64,000 nucleotides of DNA from Dicyema japonicum (taxonomy: Eukaryota; Dicyemida; Rhombozoa; Dicyemidae), in NCBI GenBank assembly GCA_011109175.1, contig RDEW01000037.1:427410-491409 (forward strand). Direction: 5' to 3'. The notes beneath the pieces were generated by a model. The model was given only the letters and a program-made list of their open reading frames with translations. It made no database searches and had not been told where the DNA came from. Every line of letters begins with the position of its first letter. The first letter of the stretch is position 1. Made by a program: the position numbers and the translations under genes. Of the stretch, positions 1 to 12,042 are shown in pieces.

Positions 1-1970
1 AAAAGTTATTTACCACAGGAAAAAGACTGTTTCATTTTTCAACTATAAAAAGCAAACTGGAATGACTATTCAAAATACATCGATCAAGCTCTACTAAACT
101 TTAACATGATGACATTTCCCTCAATAGATGAAGCTATTGACTTTTTGAACAAAACTATTCCCATGGCGCGGAGAACATTCATTCCGCGCGGATCATTTAA
201 ATTCTACAATGAAAAACTCGATCAGAACACCAAATCATTAATTAAAGAAATGAATCCCCTGAAAAGACACGTAACTTCTTTTCCCGGACAGAAAAATCAT
301 ACAAAAAATCTCAATGACGAAATATCAAAAAGGATTAGCAAAGCCAATGGGACAAACTAGTATCTTCCCTTCCATTTCAGAAATCCGCTCAGACGATAGA
401 GAAATTAAACAATTTGGCCCAAAAGGAAATTTTAAAAGACAACAGACGGATCAGCACAGTCTTAACAAGCTCATGAAATATTACGCCAGTATAAGCCACA
501 AACCTTTCAGGAAAATGGCCTTCTTTATCCCCAATAAGACCGAAGAGAACCCAGCCGATCAACTTTATCTCACATACAGATGTAAGTGAGGGTTTGAAGA
601 GGATGAATTCTTCCCTCTCATGTGGGCCTGATTCTATCCCTGGTATTTTACTAAAACACTTAGGACCTATTGCGATTGATGCAATCACAGTGATCATCAA
701 CTATTCACTAAACATGAATACAATTCCAACTATCTGTAAACTGTCCTATATACGCCCAATCCTTAAGCCTGGGAAGCCTAAGGACAATCCTGCATCATTT
801 CGACCAATCTCTTTACTATACACTCAATTTTTGGAAAAATTGATTCTTAATCTTATAACCCCGTCCCTTCTATTTTCATCCTCACAACATGGATTCAGAA
901 GAGGTTATTCAACTACTACCCACCTAACTTCCTTCAACCAATTTATCATTGAAGGCTTTAACACAAATCCTCGTCACCTCAAAACAGTCGTTTGCTCTAT
1001 CGATTTACAATAGGCCTTCGACTCTGTCTCAAGGAAAATCCTAACCCGGAAATTGTTTGCCCTCCCCGTCAACCCAATATAAAACTTCGGCTTGTTAACT
1101 CCATAAATGGAAGAAGGGCCCGGGTATACATGGATGGGACCAAATCAATTTCAAGATTACTACCCAAAGGTGTCCCACAAGGTTCCCCATTATCACCCGC
1201 CTTATTTAACTTATACATGTCCGATTTACCACAACCCGATAATAAAGACGATTTCCTCCTATCATATGCTGATGACCTATTAATCGGATCCCGCGATCGG
1301 CTTGATATATCTACTGAAAAATCTTCTTTATTTACCTCAGACAAACGACTTTGACATATGACAGTGGATATATTTATCACCAGGCAAAAATACCTTTCAC
1401 GAAGAAACTGAAAATCTTGAGGATCACCTTCGACATACACATGTCTCTTTCATCTCATGTCGACGGCATCTCCGGAAGCTGCTCAGGAAAGCAGGGAATA
1501 ATCAAAACCATTTTCGATGGCATTAAGACCCCTTTCTCAACATTGAAATTATCGTATAAACAATTCATTGAGCCATCTGTCAGCTATGCCTGTGCGTCAT
1601 GGGGAATCAATCTGTCCTGGACGAACAAACAAATAATCCGCGACATTCAGGCCCTAACAGTCACTACTATTAGTAATCTCAGGAAACTAGAATAACTAAT
1701 ACCCTCATCACTTGAAGACCTTATCCGACAAAATGGAAAGGGATTTGCTTCCCTGTGAAGGCAGTTCAACTCTTAACAATACACAGCCACGACGTGTCTT
1801 ATGAGAAGGGTATACATCACCCCTCTCCAATTCCTATTCCCGAAACCACCCCGCTCACAGAGAAGTTGTGTTGGATCCCAGAAGGCGCACGAGGAGAAAA
1901 TAAGAAATCACTTATTAATTTAGTTAAAAATTAACTATTGGTGTTCTTGAGTTAATAATATTAATAATGA
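1..1970 (+). mobile_element. Family A-type LINE copy, decayed, 5' part outside window
   Basis: Broken reading frames match the complete family A protein at 13641-16427 from the end of its endonuclease linker to its C-terminus. The linker runs to about 360. Reverse transcriptase blocks lie at 594-1013 ('SCGPDSIPGILLKHLGP', 'RPISLL', 'HGFRRGYSTTTHLTS'). The palm motifs follow: 'GVPQGSPLSP' near 1170-1200 and 'SYADDL' near 1263-1280. The thumb and C-terminus ('EPSVSYACASWG') end about 1695. Numerous stops and frameshifts make it non-coding. It ends near 1970 in an AT-rich tail, and a family B 5' end starts immediately after. Confidence 0.85.
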
Positions 1971-1975
1971 GTGAA

Positions 1976-2480
1976 ACCACTTTGGTTGAGGTGGTGACGT
2001 GCCTCTCTTGCACCTATGTCCAAATATACAATTTATCGACCTTGAAGACGCAAAAAACCGAACAGCTTGGACTAGTTTTTTTTCCACCCAAGACAACTTA
2101 GATCCTTACTAAGACTGAACTGGCCTATAAGAATAATCAAGGAATCACTATATAAGAAATGACGTACGGGTCCACTGAGTCTCGAAATTGTTGATGTGAG
2201 TTGGAGGCTATTTGGACATATCTTACGAATGGACTTGGGTGCTCCAGCCAACATAGCAATGGAAGATTACTTCATGAATCAGGGACCGTGTTTCCGTAGA
2301 CGTAGGAGTATTACACTTCCAGAAACACTTGATGAAAACCTCTAGCTTGTGAACAAAAGTCTAAGAAGTGGAGACGATCTGGACGACTTGAGGAAACTGT
2401 CTCACGATCGAGGAGGTTGGTGGGAGGATTGTTTCGAATGCTGCAGGAGTGAAATTATAACTATGATGATTTTACACATG
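1976..2480 (+). mobile_element. Family B LINE, internally deleted (head joined to tail)
   Basis: The first about 40 bases carry the 5' end shared by other family B copies ('TTGAGGTGGTGACG' followed by a CTCT..TTGCAC segment; compare 49548, the reverse strand at 41471 and at 48545). The sequence then jumps straight to the C-terminal region: 'RLFGHILRMDLGAPANIA' near 2205-2260, then 'SGDDLDDLRKL' near 2365-2395. The endonuclease and reverse transcriptase are absent. It is therefore a short internally deleted derivative, not a 5'-truncated copy. The exact 3' end is uncertain. Confidence 0.7.
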
Positions 2481-2499
2481 TTGCTTATAATAAACCCCT

Positions 2500-2880
2500 T
2501 TTCCTTCTTTTTTTAGTGAGCATGGACAGGACTCAGAAAGCATAGGAAGGTCGAATTTCTCGACAAAGGAAGGATGTAATTCTCCCTGAGTGCCGCCCTC
2601 GGACGATCACGGGTACTAATCTGTTTGATATCCTCAAAACACAATGTGTTTACTTTGGTAGCCTCAGATCTTAAATTTATAGGAAACGTCTTACATCCAC
2701 AGAATTTCCCCCAAATGTTGCTTAGTAATTATCCATGATAACATCTCATGTGGATTGCCGACGACGTGGTGCCATTTGGAAGAAAAGAGCTACACTTTTT
2801 TATCCTTACTAAATGGACCAACAAGGAAGGCATATGCCGTTGTGGATATGTTGAGGTAAACCATGGACCAACCAGAATAG
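2500..2880. other. Unassigned spacer
   Basis: This stretch between two family B copies contains no reading frame I can assign. An open frame at 2748-3002 runs into the next LINE and is not supported by any motif at its start. Confidence 0.4.
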
Positions 2881-4400
2881 TTCAATATAAATGGAATCAT
2901 AAACAAGAATTTAAACTTTTCCCCAAGAATGTAACATCAACAAAGTCGTTTCAGCCTTGGGTAAGCTCAAGAATGGCAGAGCCCCTGGACCGTACAACGT
3001 GAATGCAGAATTATTGAAATACGCGCCAGACAGGGTGGCTGAGTTAATCTGCACAGTCCTACACAAATTGTTCAAATGTCACAGTCCATTTGATGCGGGG
3101 AATGACACCTTGATCCCAATTCAGAAACCTGGAAAGGAAAGAGGAAATCTAAACAGTCTACGCCCGATTACATAATGAATACGATAAGCTCCCTTGTTGT
3201 GCTGGATCGTATTTCAGGCCCTGTAAATAAGTTCCTGAACCCAAGTCAAAGTGGATTCAGACCTGGAAGGTCGACGGCAGACATAGTATGGAGCCACAGG
3301 TGGATGTGTGCAATGTGCCAGAAACACAAAGAAGAAATCTCAATCCTTGGAATTGATTTATCCCGTGCTTTCGACACAATCAACCGCAAAAAGCTGATGC
3401 ATGTATTGGAAAGCATCCTAGATGGGGATGCATTACGTATGATCAGATTCTTACTCGCCAACACATCGCTATCCGTGCGTGGGAAACTATACCTCGATGA
3501 AGTTTAAAACCGACAGCGCACCTCAGGGCGACTCGTTATCCCCGATCCTATTCATAATCTACCTGGAGGCAGCTCTAAGACCTCTTCGGAGAAATTAATG
3601 CTTTACTAAAGTGATGGAAGTAATTTACGCCGATGATATTGTTCTGGATGAACTGGAAACTATACTAAAAGTCATCTCTCAAGGCTTGGAGGACTGGTCC
3701 CTGGTAGTAAACCAAGACAAAACGGAAAGAACTAGCATAATCCCGTTGCACGACGAGAAATGAGGAAAAGTGGAGAACATGCAAGAAAAGTTCGATCTTC
3801 CTCGGAACTCGGAGGACGTTACTCACAGGAAAGTTCTGGCGGTTGCTTCTATCAAAAAATTGTGGGCGAATCTGGATGCGACGAAAGTACATAGGCACTT
3901 GCTTTCGAATTCGGTTGTACAACTCCTTTATCGAACCCATTCTATTTTATAACGCGGGAACCTAGGGCCTAACCACCAAAGAACTGGAAAACCTCAACTC
4001 TTTCCACAGAAAACAACTGACTTATGTGAATCTACTGACCAAACCGGAATAACCAACAGCAAGCTATATAGAATTACTCAAACAACAAAGATTGGGAATA
4101 AAGTTACTTCTGCGAAATGACAGCTCTTTGGACATATCCTAAGAGCTTCGGAAATGGCACTAGCCAATCAGGCATGGAATCATATTTTCTGTATTAAAAC
4201 AAAACAATGAATCGAGGTCGACAAAGAACTCACTTGGATAGAAAAAAAACTGAAAACAGCAGAGGATCTGGATGATCTGAGGGCGGTTGCGAGAAACAGA
4301 AGATGGAAATGACTCACAGCGCGTGTCCAGAGATGCATGGCAAAAGTGGAATCTCAAATGAGTTAACTTTCTGGTTCCGCGGAAATAATAATGTAACACC
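2880..4400 (+). mobile_element. Family B LINE, 5'-truncated reverse transcriptase copy
   Basis: Reverse transcriptase blocks are readable in alternating frames: 'GKLKNGRAPGPYNVNAELLK' (2958-3020), 'SGFRPGRSTADIVWSHRW' (3250-3305), 'LGIDLSRAFDTINR' (3346-3390), a degenerate 'APQGDSLSP' near 3520-3545 and 'IYADDIVLD' near 3626-3650. The C-terminal part follows to about 4350 ('FGHILRASEMALANQA', 'TAEDLDDLRAVARNR'). This lineage is distinct from family A and from the RTE copy; its formal clade is not determined. Stops and frameshifts make it a pseudogene. Confidence 0.8.
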
Positions 4401-4439
4401 AAGATTTCCGAGTTTCACATCATTGGTGGTGGAGGCCTT

Positions 4440-4950
4440 CTAAGTCATTGTAACGGAATTACGTTTGGGGATATAACTGACAATGTCTAGAGTGTGCTCG
4501 ATGACTGCGGAAATCTCGAACTTGTAATCCGATTCCAAAAACTTGCAATAACATTGTTTAACGCATATCTCATTCTGTTTGACAGGACAAGCCCACAAAA
4601 GGGGGGAGATGATAATTGAAGATCTTCACAGTCTCTGTATATTCAGCGATCCGGCTTTCCATACAAGAACACCTACTCAACGTGACGATAAACCCTCATC
4701 CATTGACATCTCACTGTCATCTCTATCTCTGACCCCTCTTATTGACTGGTCTTGAAATATGACACCATGAGTGACCACAATCCAATTTTGGAGGTCAAAA
4801 CAAGATCACGGAGAAGGAACGAGCACAATAGCATATGTGGATGACGTGGACTTTATTTCGAATAACAAAGAACAGTTAATTGCACTTTCGGATAAAATGG
4901 TTGATTGGTCATTAAAAGTAAACACAACAAAAGGATTAATTATTTTAACA
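4440..4950 (+). mobile_element. LINE fragment: endonuclease end fused to RT palm
   Basis: The C-terminal half of an APE-type endonuclease is readable ('LTPLIDWS', then a degenerate SDHNPI motif near 4760-4785). It is joined to the RT active-site region 'IAYVDDVDFISNNKEQLIAL' (4828-4890) without the intervening RT fingers. This is another internal deletion. A SINE-like block interrupts it at about 4955. Confidence 0.65.
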
Positions 4951-4954
4951 AGCC

Positions 4955-5250
4955 GCGTGGCGCCATGTGGTGCTTCGTGGCTAATTGGTTGAAGTTTCTG
5001 TTTTGTTTGTCTGTTCCTCCTCTCTCTTATTAGATCCACTTGTCTAGGTGGCGCCCAGTGCCAGGCCGGCACGAAAAAGGATCATTTGCTCTCTCCCACT
5101 CCACTGGAGGAACTTCCACAACTGCAAGTATGGACGTCTTACCCTTTATGTTGATTCGAATGGACTCTGATTCTGTAAAAGTGGAAACTGAATGCACTTA
5201 ATTAGTTGTTTACTTTAACTTCTTTCTCGGTGTATCCGGGGTTAATAAAT
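4955..5250 (+). mobile_element. SINE2-like element, copy 1 (tRNA-like head)
   Basis: The block starting 'GTGGCGCCATGTGGTGCTTC' recurs at 52690-52915 with moderate divergence. Its head contains 'TGGCTAATTGGTT', which fits a pol III A box (TRGCNNAGYNGG). It separates two parts of a family B copy, so it looks inserted. I could not define a target-site duplication or a clear B box, so the tRNA origin is an inference. Confidence 0.5.
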
Positions 5251-5319
5251 AATAGTAAAATACAAACAAAACCGAAATCATGGGGCTAAATAGAAGTGAG
5301 GAAAGGACCGAGGAGCACT

Positions 5320-5900
5320 GACACAGATCTCGGTGACACCAAAGATATAACACGAAGGATGACAGTAACTAATGTCGCTTTCAACAAAATGAAGAAGACT
5401 TGACTTCTAAAAAAAAGGCTTGACCCTTAAACTCGAATGAGAGTATACAATGCCCTAGTGAGGCCAATCCTATTATATAATGCCGGTACATGGGCATGTA
5501 CAGGACAGGAACTCGAAAAGTTGAATTCTTTTACAGAAATCATCTCCGAGCGTTTCTTCCCGAAGCTTTTTCAAAATGCCGTCCGAAATCTTATACAAGA
5601 GAACAGGAACTGAGCAATATCATGTGATATTACTGATTCAAGATGGAAGCTATTTGGACACATACTCCACCACGATTTGGGGACTCTTGCCAACATAGCA
5701 ATGGAGGAGTACTTTGTCTTTGAGGCTTCGCGTTTCCGAGGACAACATTGCCGGTACTCCTAGATGAAGATCTCAGGAGGATTGGAAAGTGCCTTAAAGA
5801 TGGGGATGATCTTGATATGCTACGGAACATGGCAACGGATAGAAAAAGATAAGCGATGTTAATTAGATTGTTACCTTTTCGTGTTAGCACATGCTTTGTT
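5320..5900 (+). mobile_element. Family B LINE C-terminal region
   Basis: Frames read 'MRVYNALVRPILLYNAGTWA' (5438-5498) and 'RWKLFGHILHHDLGTLANIA' (5643-5700). These are the post-RT blocks seen at 33840-34320 and 40300-40850. It probably continues the fragment broken by the SINE at 4955. It is frameshifted and non-coding. Confidence 0.75.
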
Positions 5901-5929
5901 ATGATCTTGGTATCCCGTACCTATAATAA

Positions 5930-7010
5930 TAATAAAACGAGATCACGGATTAAAGTACAGTGTCCGACGATAATTAATTAGAGCCTTGCGAATTAGAGAG
6001 GATTCGAGGAGTACGTCGATGCTTGCATTGGACTCTTGAATTTTCCCACTTTTCCTTCCGTTTTCAATTAGTGAAATGGTTCAACTTCACCATAAACGTT
6101 GTGAGAAGGAAGTACATTCCAAGGCAATCTACGTTTTATAAGAGGACGAAATCCCCAAGAAGAGAACAAGAAAAATAAGAGAACTAAACAGAGAGATCGA
6201 CATGAACATCATGGAAGAAAATGTGAATAGATGGACGAGACTATCGAAGGCTCTCTGAGTCTGGAAGTGGGTCAAGAACATCATAAGATCTTCCCAGAGA
6301 CAAAAAGCAAAGTCAAGATCCAACCCGACAGTCTGATGAAATATTACATCTCTATCTCCTACAAGGAGTTTCAAAAGAACATCAAGTATTCTTGAAAAAG
6401 ATTGAACTGAAACGCTCCTATGACTGGATTCTCTTTACTAGCCTAGATGTCCGCAGAGCCATATCAAAGACCAATAACTCAGAGGCCACAAGACCAGACA
6501 ACATAACCACATGTGAACTGAAGCACACATGCCACCAAACCCTGGAACTATTAGCTTACATCTTCAACCTATCCATAAACACAATCTCTGAAATATGGAA
6601 GAAGTCTCTAATCAAACCTATTTGAAAACCTAACCAATAAATGAACCTGTTCTCTGACGCTCTCTACCAATTGACCACTGCTCTCTTACCACCTGACGAA
6701 TGACGTATCTTAATGAAGCAGAATCTTTTTCCACACAATTCTTCCAAAGCATTGTGTCTACAATGGTTAGTGTCACGGATCTCTTCTGCAATTATCCGCA
6801 TCTCCTCTGTGTTGGTTGAGGCGATAACGAGCTTGTGATTAGATAAAGAATCTTAAAGATCCAGCTTTCCTTCTATCAAAAGGAAGTTTTCAGCGTTCTT
6901 TTTAATACTTCCAACTGCTGATACATTCAGGTTTTGTCCTTCTAGGTGGGATCACTTAGTTGAGAACTTTTATTTCTTTATCTTTGACCCTGGGGGTAAT
7001 AATAATGAGA
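5930..7010 (+). mobile_element. Family A-like LINE fragment with GATCCTGGGGG-type 3' end
   Basis: An endonuclease-linker stretch near 5940-6040 matches 13070-13150. Then come 'SLMKYYISISYKEFQ' (6331-6375), in the same place as family A 'YMKHCIRISHIPYK', and an RT finger segment (6392-6625, 'RRAISKTNNSEATRPDNITT'). Sequence from about 6950 to 7005 ends in 'CTGGGGGTAATAATAATGAG'. This 3' end is shared with 26600-26700, 42370 and 43870-43920. The middle is not recognisable. Confidence 0.6.
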
Positions 7011-7079
7011 ATTAGGTTCACAAAAGGTAATACATGAGACCAAGTAAGAAATAAACAGAACGTCTTATTTGTTAATTGT

Positions 7080-7860
7080 AGATACTCCCGATAATTTTTT
7101 TTTCAAATTAAAGAGAAATTCGAGTTTCTGGAACTTTATTTTTCTACGTGACTTCATCCGTTTAATTTTAAAGGTGTTTGAGATGTTCATGGATAGGAAT
7201 CATTCCTAGATGTGATACTTCAAACAAATATCTGGAGTGTTTCCCGGTCATTTGAGACAATGTCCACGTTCTGTAGAGTTTATGAGGTTGTGCAGAGCTG
7301 ATTTCCAATAAACGAAGAATAGTAATGGGGATAGAGAATTTCCATAAGGTTTTGTTATGATTTCCAGAGACAGGGAATTTCGAATGCGAACCACAACGTA
7401 TCGTTTGTGGTAATCAATTCTAATTCTCTTTTTCGAATATTCCTTATTTACTACAGCTCTGCTAGTATTTTTGCAAGTTCCACTGGACTATGTTAAATAG
7501 CTCTAATATTATCGCGTCCTGGAGAGCTCTTGCGATAAAAATTTATAGTTAAAATTATATCCCTCATCAAACATATAATCTGACTTTTTTCATATCGATC
7601 AGACGTTCAAAGTGAAAGATTACAATTTGTACTTACATGACTTCCAATTGTTCTTACAGTTGATTATGAAGGACAAATGTCTCTTCTCCATTAGTTTTAT
7701 AACCATTGTTATTCGATTCTCTGGAATCAAATAGGTTACTAGCGTGTTTGTTATTAAGTTTTTACTCCTACTCTGGACGGAATCCCATTCACATTAAAAA
7801 AATAAATTGATGATTCGAAAAACATTTTCTGATTTTTAAATCCTTTTAAAGTTTCGACAA
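7080..7860 (-). mobile_element. Very decayed LINE reverse transcriptase, minus strand
   Basis: On the minus strand around 7400-7250 the reading 'GNSLSPLLFFVYWKSALHNL' matches the RT palm block of family B (compare 'GTPQGDSLSP..LYLEAALR'). No intact domain remains, and both ends are guesses from base composition. Confidence 0.45.
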
Positions 7861-8368
7861 CCTAGGTAACACGCTTGTGATTCGAGAAAAGTAGGCTTCT
7901 GTTGATTGGTTTTAAAATTGGATTTCCTTAAGTTTAATGACATGTTTTGCTTAGAGGGAAATCCATCTTATTTTTTATCCATGTAGATACAGTCTCTTAA
8001 AACTTTTCCCGCAGGTGTTTCGTATGGTAGTTTTTGATGCAACAAAATTCCCTACATGGAATGTACCAAACCGCTGGATAAAAACTCCAGCTCTTTTGTA
8101 CCTTTAAAGATATAGACATTAGTCTTCTCAATTAGATGAGACGCGTAATTAAATAATCATCCCTCCACGGTCCATTAACAGACAAATGTCCATAGTATCA
8201 GGAGGAAGTAAAATTAATGTTTAATACCGTGACATTAAACCTTAATTGATTTTCGTTTCTTGAAGACATTAAATCGATATTTCTACTTGTAGTGGTCACA
8301 ATGTAGCCTCTTGGTTAGTCAGGTAATGTATATTGGAGATGGAATAATATTAAGTTAGTGAATAATAA
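7860..8368. other. AT-rich region downstream of LSS
   Basis: I find no reading frame or repeat that I can support here. It lies 3' of the lanosterol synthase stop codon and would hold its polyadenylation region. Confidence 0.4.
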
Positions 8369-10901
8369 TTAATATAAAGTAGAATATCGTGCCAAAGCCC
8401 ACATTGGGAATATATTTCTATAACCATTATAAGATATAGCACAATTCTCATTAAAGACTCCAGCCACATTTTCCTTATATAAGCTCATAAATAAACCTGT
8501 GGCCAATCACCATTTTCTAGTTGTCTACTTTTGATAAGATTTATTCCTCGTTCAATAACAGTTGTGTCAGGATATCTTTGGAATAAATAATATTAACAAC
8601 TTTATGACCATTAAACCAAGGAGAACAAATGATGTGTTAACAATCTGTGATTTGGAAGAGGATATATATTTACGCAATTCGCAACTCTCAAAGTCTTCTC
8701 CCCAACCACCATCAGGTAATTGTCTTTCGAGTAAAAACACTATTCCCTTTGGAATCTCAGGAATAGGATCACTACTAATTTACTACACCTACTCACCCAT
8801 CCACACAAGTGTACCCACAAGCAGCAAACAACTCCATAGCGAACCAGAAGGCGTACGTAAAGCAGACAGCCCAAGATCTAACACTATCAAACCTCATGTA
8901 CCCAATCCATGAACCATCCGGTCTTTGTTTTCGTCTAACAAAGTTTAACCCGTCGGTAGTGACTTTTCTATTGTAAAAAATATGATGAACTTGATGTCAT
9001 CCCAACGGTAATTTGGATATTTGCGGTTAAATCTGAGCAACCCCCTGATAGCTGCACTCGTACATTCCACATAAGTGTAATCGATCATAATATTTCCTTA
9101 CATATATAAACACGACTCACCGAACACTTCAGACGGGTTAAGAAGTTCCAGGAAGCTTCCCCCACGCTGTCTCTCATAGGACGCAAAACCACCATCAGAA
9201 CAAACCATATCCAGAATCTAATGAAATAAGTGAACAAAAATACACAATCCACACAATCGGTCAAACGGTTGTAGTCCAATTGAGGAACAAAGTCGAATTC
9301 TTGTAGCATCATAAAAAGAGAGAGTCCCTCCCCCGTACAATCACTAATTATGTATGAGTAATCGTGTGTGGAAAAAGGGAATCCACCCTGAATATACAAA
9401 ATCTACAGACCTTATTCCGTTGACGATAAAATTTGTGATAATCTGGGGGGTTGTCCTCAATCTGACTGTCAATGATCCACTCTATGGCACGTGTAAGACT
9501 GTCGACAATTTGTGGATATTGGTGAAAGTTTGGAATCTAGTTGTAATTAAGGATACCTCTATCAATGCCAAGCATATAAAGACCGTATCCCAGAACTGAG
9601 AGCCATTTGTACCCTAAATGCCTAGACATTAAAATACAGTCATTTTCATTCCATCCACACCAAGCCTTATATTAGTAAATGATAAAACCATAGAAAGTCA
9701 TCTATTCTGTCAACGTGAGCTTGGAATGCTTCGATATCTCCTCTGTGCCACCTTATCAACATATTGATACACTTGGATATCTAAACTTATACAACCCATT
9801 ACAGGGCCAACTCCAATGTAATTAGTAAACGAATCTTCAGCACATATATGATCATATACAACATCTAAGGCCCTCTTCTTATATATTCAGAGTGATATCT
9901 CTCATAAATATTTAACACGGCTGTATTACATAAATAGTCAACCATATGAAGATTTTAATAGGAATGAATGAGGATTATGCATGTCACTCTTGGCCACGTG
10001 CAACCGAGTACTAACCCAATCGATATCATTGTATTGCTCGTTTGGGTAAAGTTCCTGTAATAAGTATTCGATAAACCTGACGGAGATTTAGTATCAAAGG
10101 ATCAACCGGAGCAGAGATCTTTAATCCAAAACAGTAACTCATAGCGATATAGATTACTCGACAGTGACACCACATTTTGGAAGGATGGAATGGTAGACAT
10201 TCAGGTAAAATCCTAATATTATATTAAAACCAAACCATAGTTCTGGGAGAACAGCATTAATACCTTCCCAATCGTAGCAGTTGAGGACTGCAAGCCAGAA
10301 CTTCCCCAACTTGGGATTCCCTTTGTTCCCCCAAGATTTTGGATTACACACCGAGCTCGACACATTATCTTCTCATTGGGATCAACCCCCATCAGTCGTA
10401 ATGAAACATAATTAAGGACAGTCCCAAGGATAGTAGAAGGAGAACAGATGTGTCTAGGTTGGTATCAAAGACATACAGTCCCCATCCCCCACCGGGACAT
10501 TCAACAGAATGAAGATATCTTATTAGTTCTGATAATTTTTCCTGACTTATATCCACTTTGGTGATGTACCCCACAATTAATAGACCTTTAATTGTATATA
10601 CGGACTACCAGGTAGTAAAAATAAGGGACCACCATAATCGTAAGCCCAATGGCCATCTCTGCCTGAATTGCAGCAAGAAACATAGCCCCATTGATAGCAA
10701 ATTCGTTAGCAGAAGAAGGGTCATTGAAGAAGGTTATTTGATTTTCAATGGTCAATCCAACAGAATGTCTTTCTATATTGTTTGCTCACGATCGTTTATT
10801 TTATTGTAGAACCATCTCTGTCTCCCTCTCACACACTCAAGTCTCCATTTGGTAATATCAGTAGATGGTTCTGTCTTATATGGTCCTCCTTGATTCCTCA
10901 T
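8369..10901 (-). CDS. LSS: Lanosterol synthase (oxidosqualene cyclase), 18 tiny introns
   Basis: This gene would cyclise 2,3-oxidosqualene to lanosterol at the ER membrane, the first ring-forming step of sterol synthesis. Translation starts at ATG 10901 ('[17 protein letters not shown]'). Splicing 18 GT..AG introns of 17-26 nt gives a near-full-length animal-type enzyme. Family landmarks follow in order: '[18 protein letters not shown]', 'CPGGGWGL', '[13 protein letters not shown]', '[13 protein letters not shown]', '[10 protein letters not shown]', '[10 protein letters not shown]', the catalytic-acid motif as 'IISDCTGE' (usually DCTAE), '[12 protein letters not shown]', '[17 protein letters not shown]', '[12 protein letters not shown]', 'GDWPQENVAGVF', '[20 protein letters not shown]', stop at 8369-8371. 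Four single-base frame breaks lie near 10657, 10302, 9875 and 8952. These could be assembly indels or early decay. Identification is firm; functionality is not. Confidence 0.93.
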
Positions 10902-10957
10902 TGCTACAAGATATTTCTTAAATTATAAAATAGTTAAAAAGATTTCAATCACGAAAG
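10902..10957 (-). promoter_or_regulatory. Probable LSS 5' flank
   Basis: The stretch upstream of the LSS start codon is short and AT-rich, and a family R remnant follows. Any promoter must lie here or within that remnant. I see no specific element, so this is position only. Confidence 0.25.
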
Positions 10958-11840
10958 CTACCTTTGATAATTTAATTTAATAATATAAAATTTATATAAA
11001 GTCAATTTATATAATTGACATAATCCACCTTTACTGCCTCTCACAAAAAAATAAATAAATAATAATAACTTCCTCATTGCAACGGAGATCAACTTTAGAA
11101 GCCACTGGGTCTCACCTGCATCTTGGCTTTTGAGTGTAGCCAGACGTCCCAGTTTCTTGATGAAACGAAGTGGTTTCCAGCTTATTCTTCCAATTGTCTT
11201 AACTACGATAGGCAGGAACGAGAACCGATCTAATAGCAATTCTTTCCATTGCCTTCATAACTTTTTCCGCCCAATACATTGTTTGCATCGCGTGGCAGTC
11301 TGTTAATTTTGGATGGACAAAGCGGGTCATTGCACGCGACATTCCTTACCAATGGCTTTCCCTTCTCGAACGGAAAGATTTCAATTCCGTCCGACAGGTT
11401 TTCCATCTCCTCTGTACAGGCCGACCAGTATTGAAGGGTATACTTAACAGACTACAGAGTACGTTTCACAATCCTGTTTATCGCTTTATGTCTTGAAAAT
11501 GAACTTATTCGGCATGAAAAAGCTTTATCTCCTCAACAGTCGACGGTACCATAGCACTGGTACTTGTGGTCTTGCAAATCTCCAGTCCAAGTTTGATGGA
11601 GTTACCGATTCGGAAAGTATCGTCGTCGCTGTGGCTCCCGACGCTTTCCAGTGAGTGATTAATCCAATCGCCACCCAATCGCATCTTCCATTGACTAGAC
11701 ATGTGTGTCGGTGTTGGTTTAATGATTCAGAAGCTTCTCATATTTATTTTCGCAAATGCACCTATAAAATTCTCTTTGGTCAGGCGGTCTTGCTCCATAT
11801 CTTGACGATTCTGTTGGGAGTTCAAGAATCATTTTGATCA
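10958..11840 (-). mobile_element. Family R (R2/NeSL-like) LINE C-terminus with restriction-like endonuclease
   Basis: On the minus strand, in order: 'SVGSHSDDDTFRIGNSIKLG' (near 11655-11590), the block that precedes the zinc finger in this family; 'GIEIFPFEKGKPLVRNV' (near 11390-11330), the PD..(L/V)WDxT region in degenerate form; then 'RFSFLPIVVKTIG' and 'KKLGRLATLKSQDAGETQ' (11230-11100). I recall the pattern 'LVWDATCVDT ... FxFVPxAxETLG ... ISLAIQRGNA' as typical of LINEs with a PD-(D/E)xK-like endonuclease. Frameshifts break it. Confidence 0.6.
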
Positions 11841-11849
11841 AAAACTGAC

Positions 11850-12042
11850 TGAAGCAAAAGATAAATAAAAATACAGAATGTGCTATGTCTGTTGATGATG
11901 GTATTCCCAGACCACCAAAGCGAACGGGTGAGGTTGCTTAGTCCTTGAAGCAAAAGATAAATAAAAATACAGAATGTGCTATGTCTGTTGATGATGGTAT
12001 TCCCAGACCACCAAAGCGAACCGGGTGAGGTTGCTTAGTCCT
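11850..12042. repeat. 96-bp direct tandem duplication
   Basis: Two adjacent copies begin 'TGAAGCAAAAGATAAATAAA' at 11850 and 11946 and differ by one inserted C (gaacggg versus gaaccggg). They lie just upstream of the RTE element. They could be 5' monomers or a simple recent duplication. Confidence 0.85.

Noticed and set aside
8562-8912. 116-codon plus-strand frame
   Set aside because: Antisense of the lanosterol synthase C-terminal exons.
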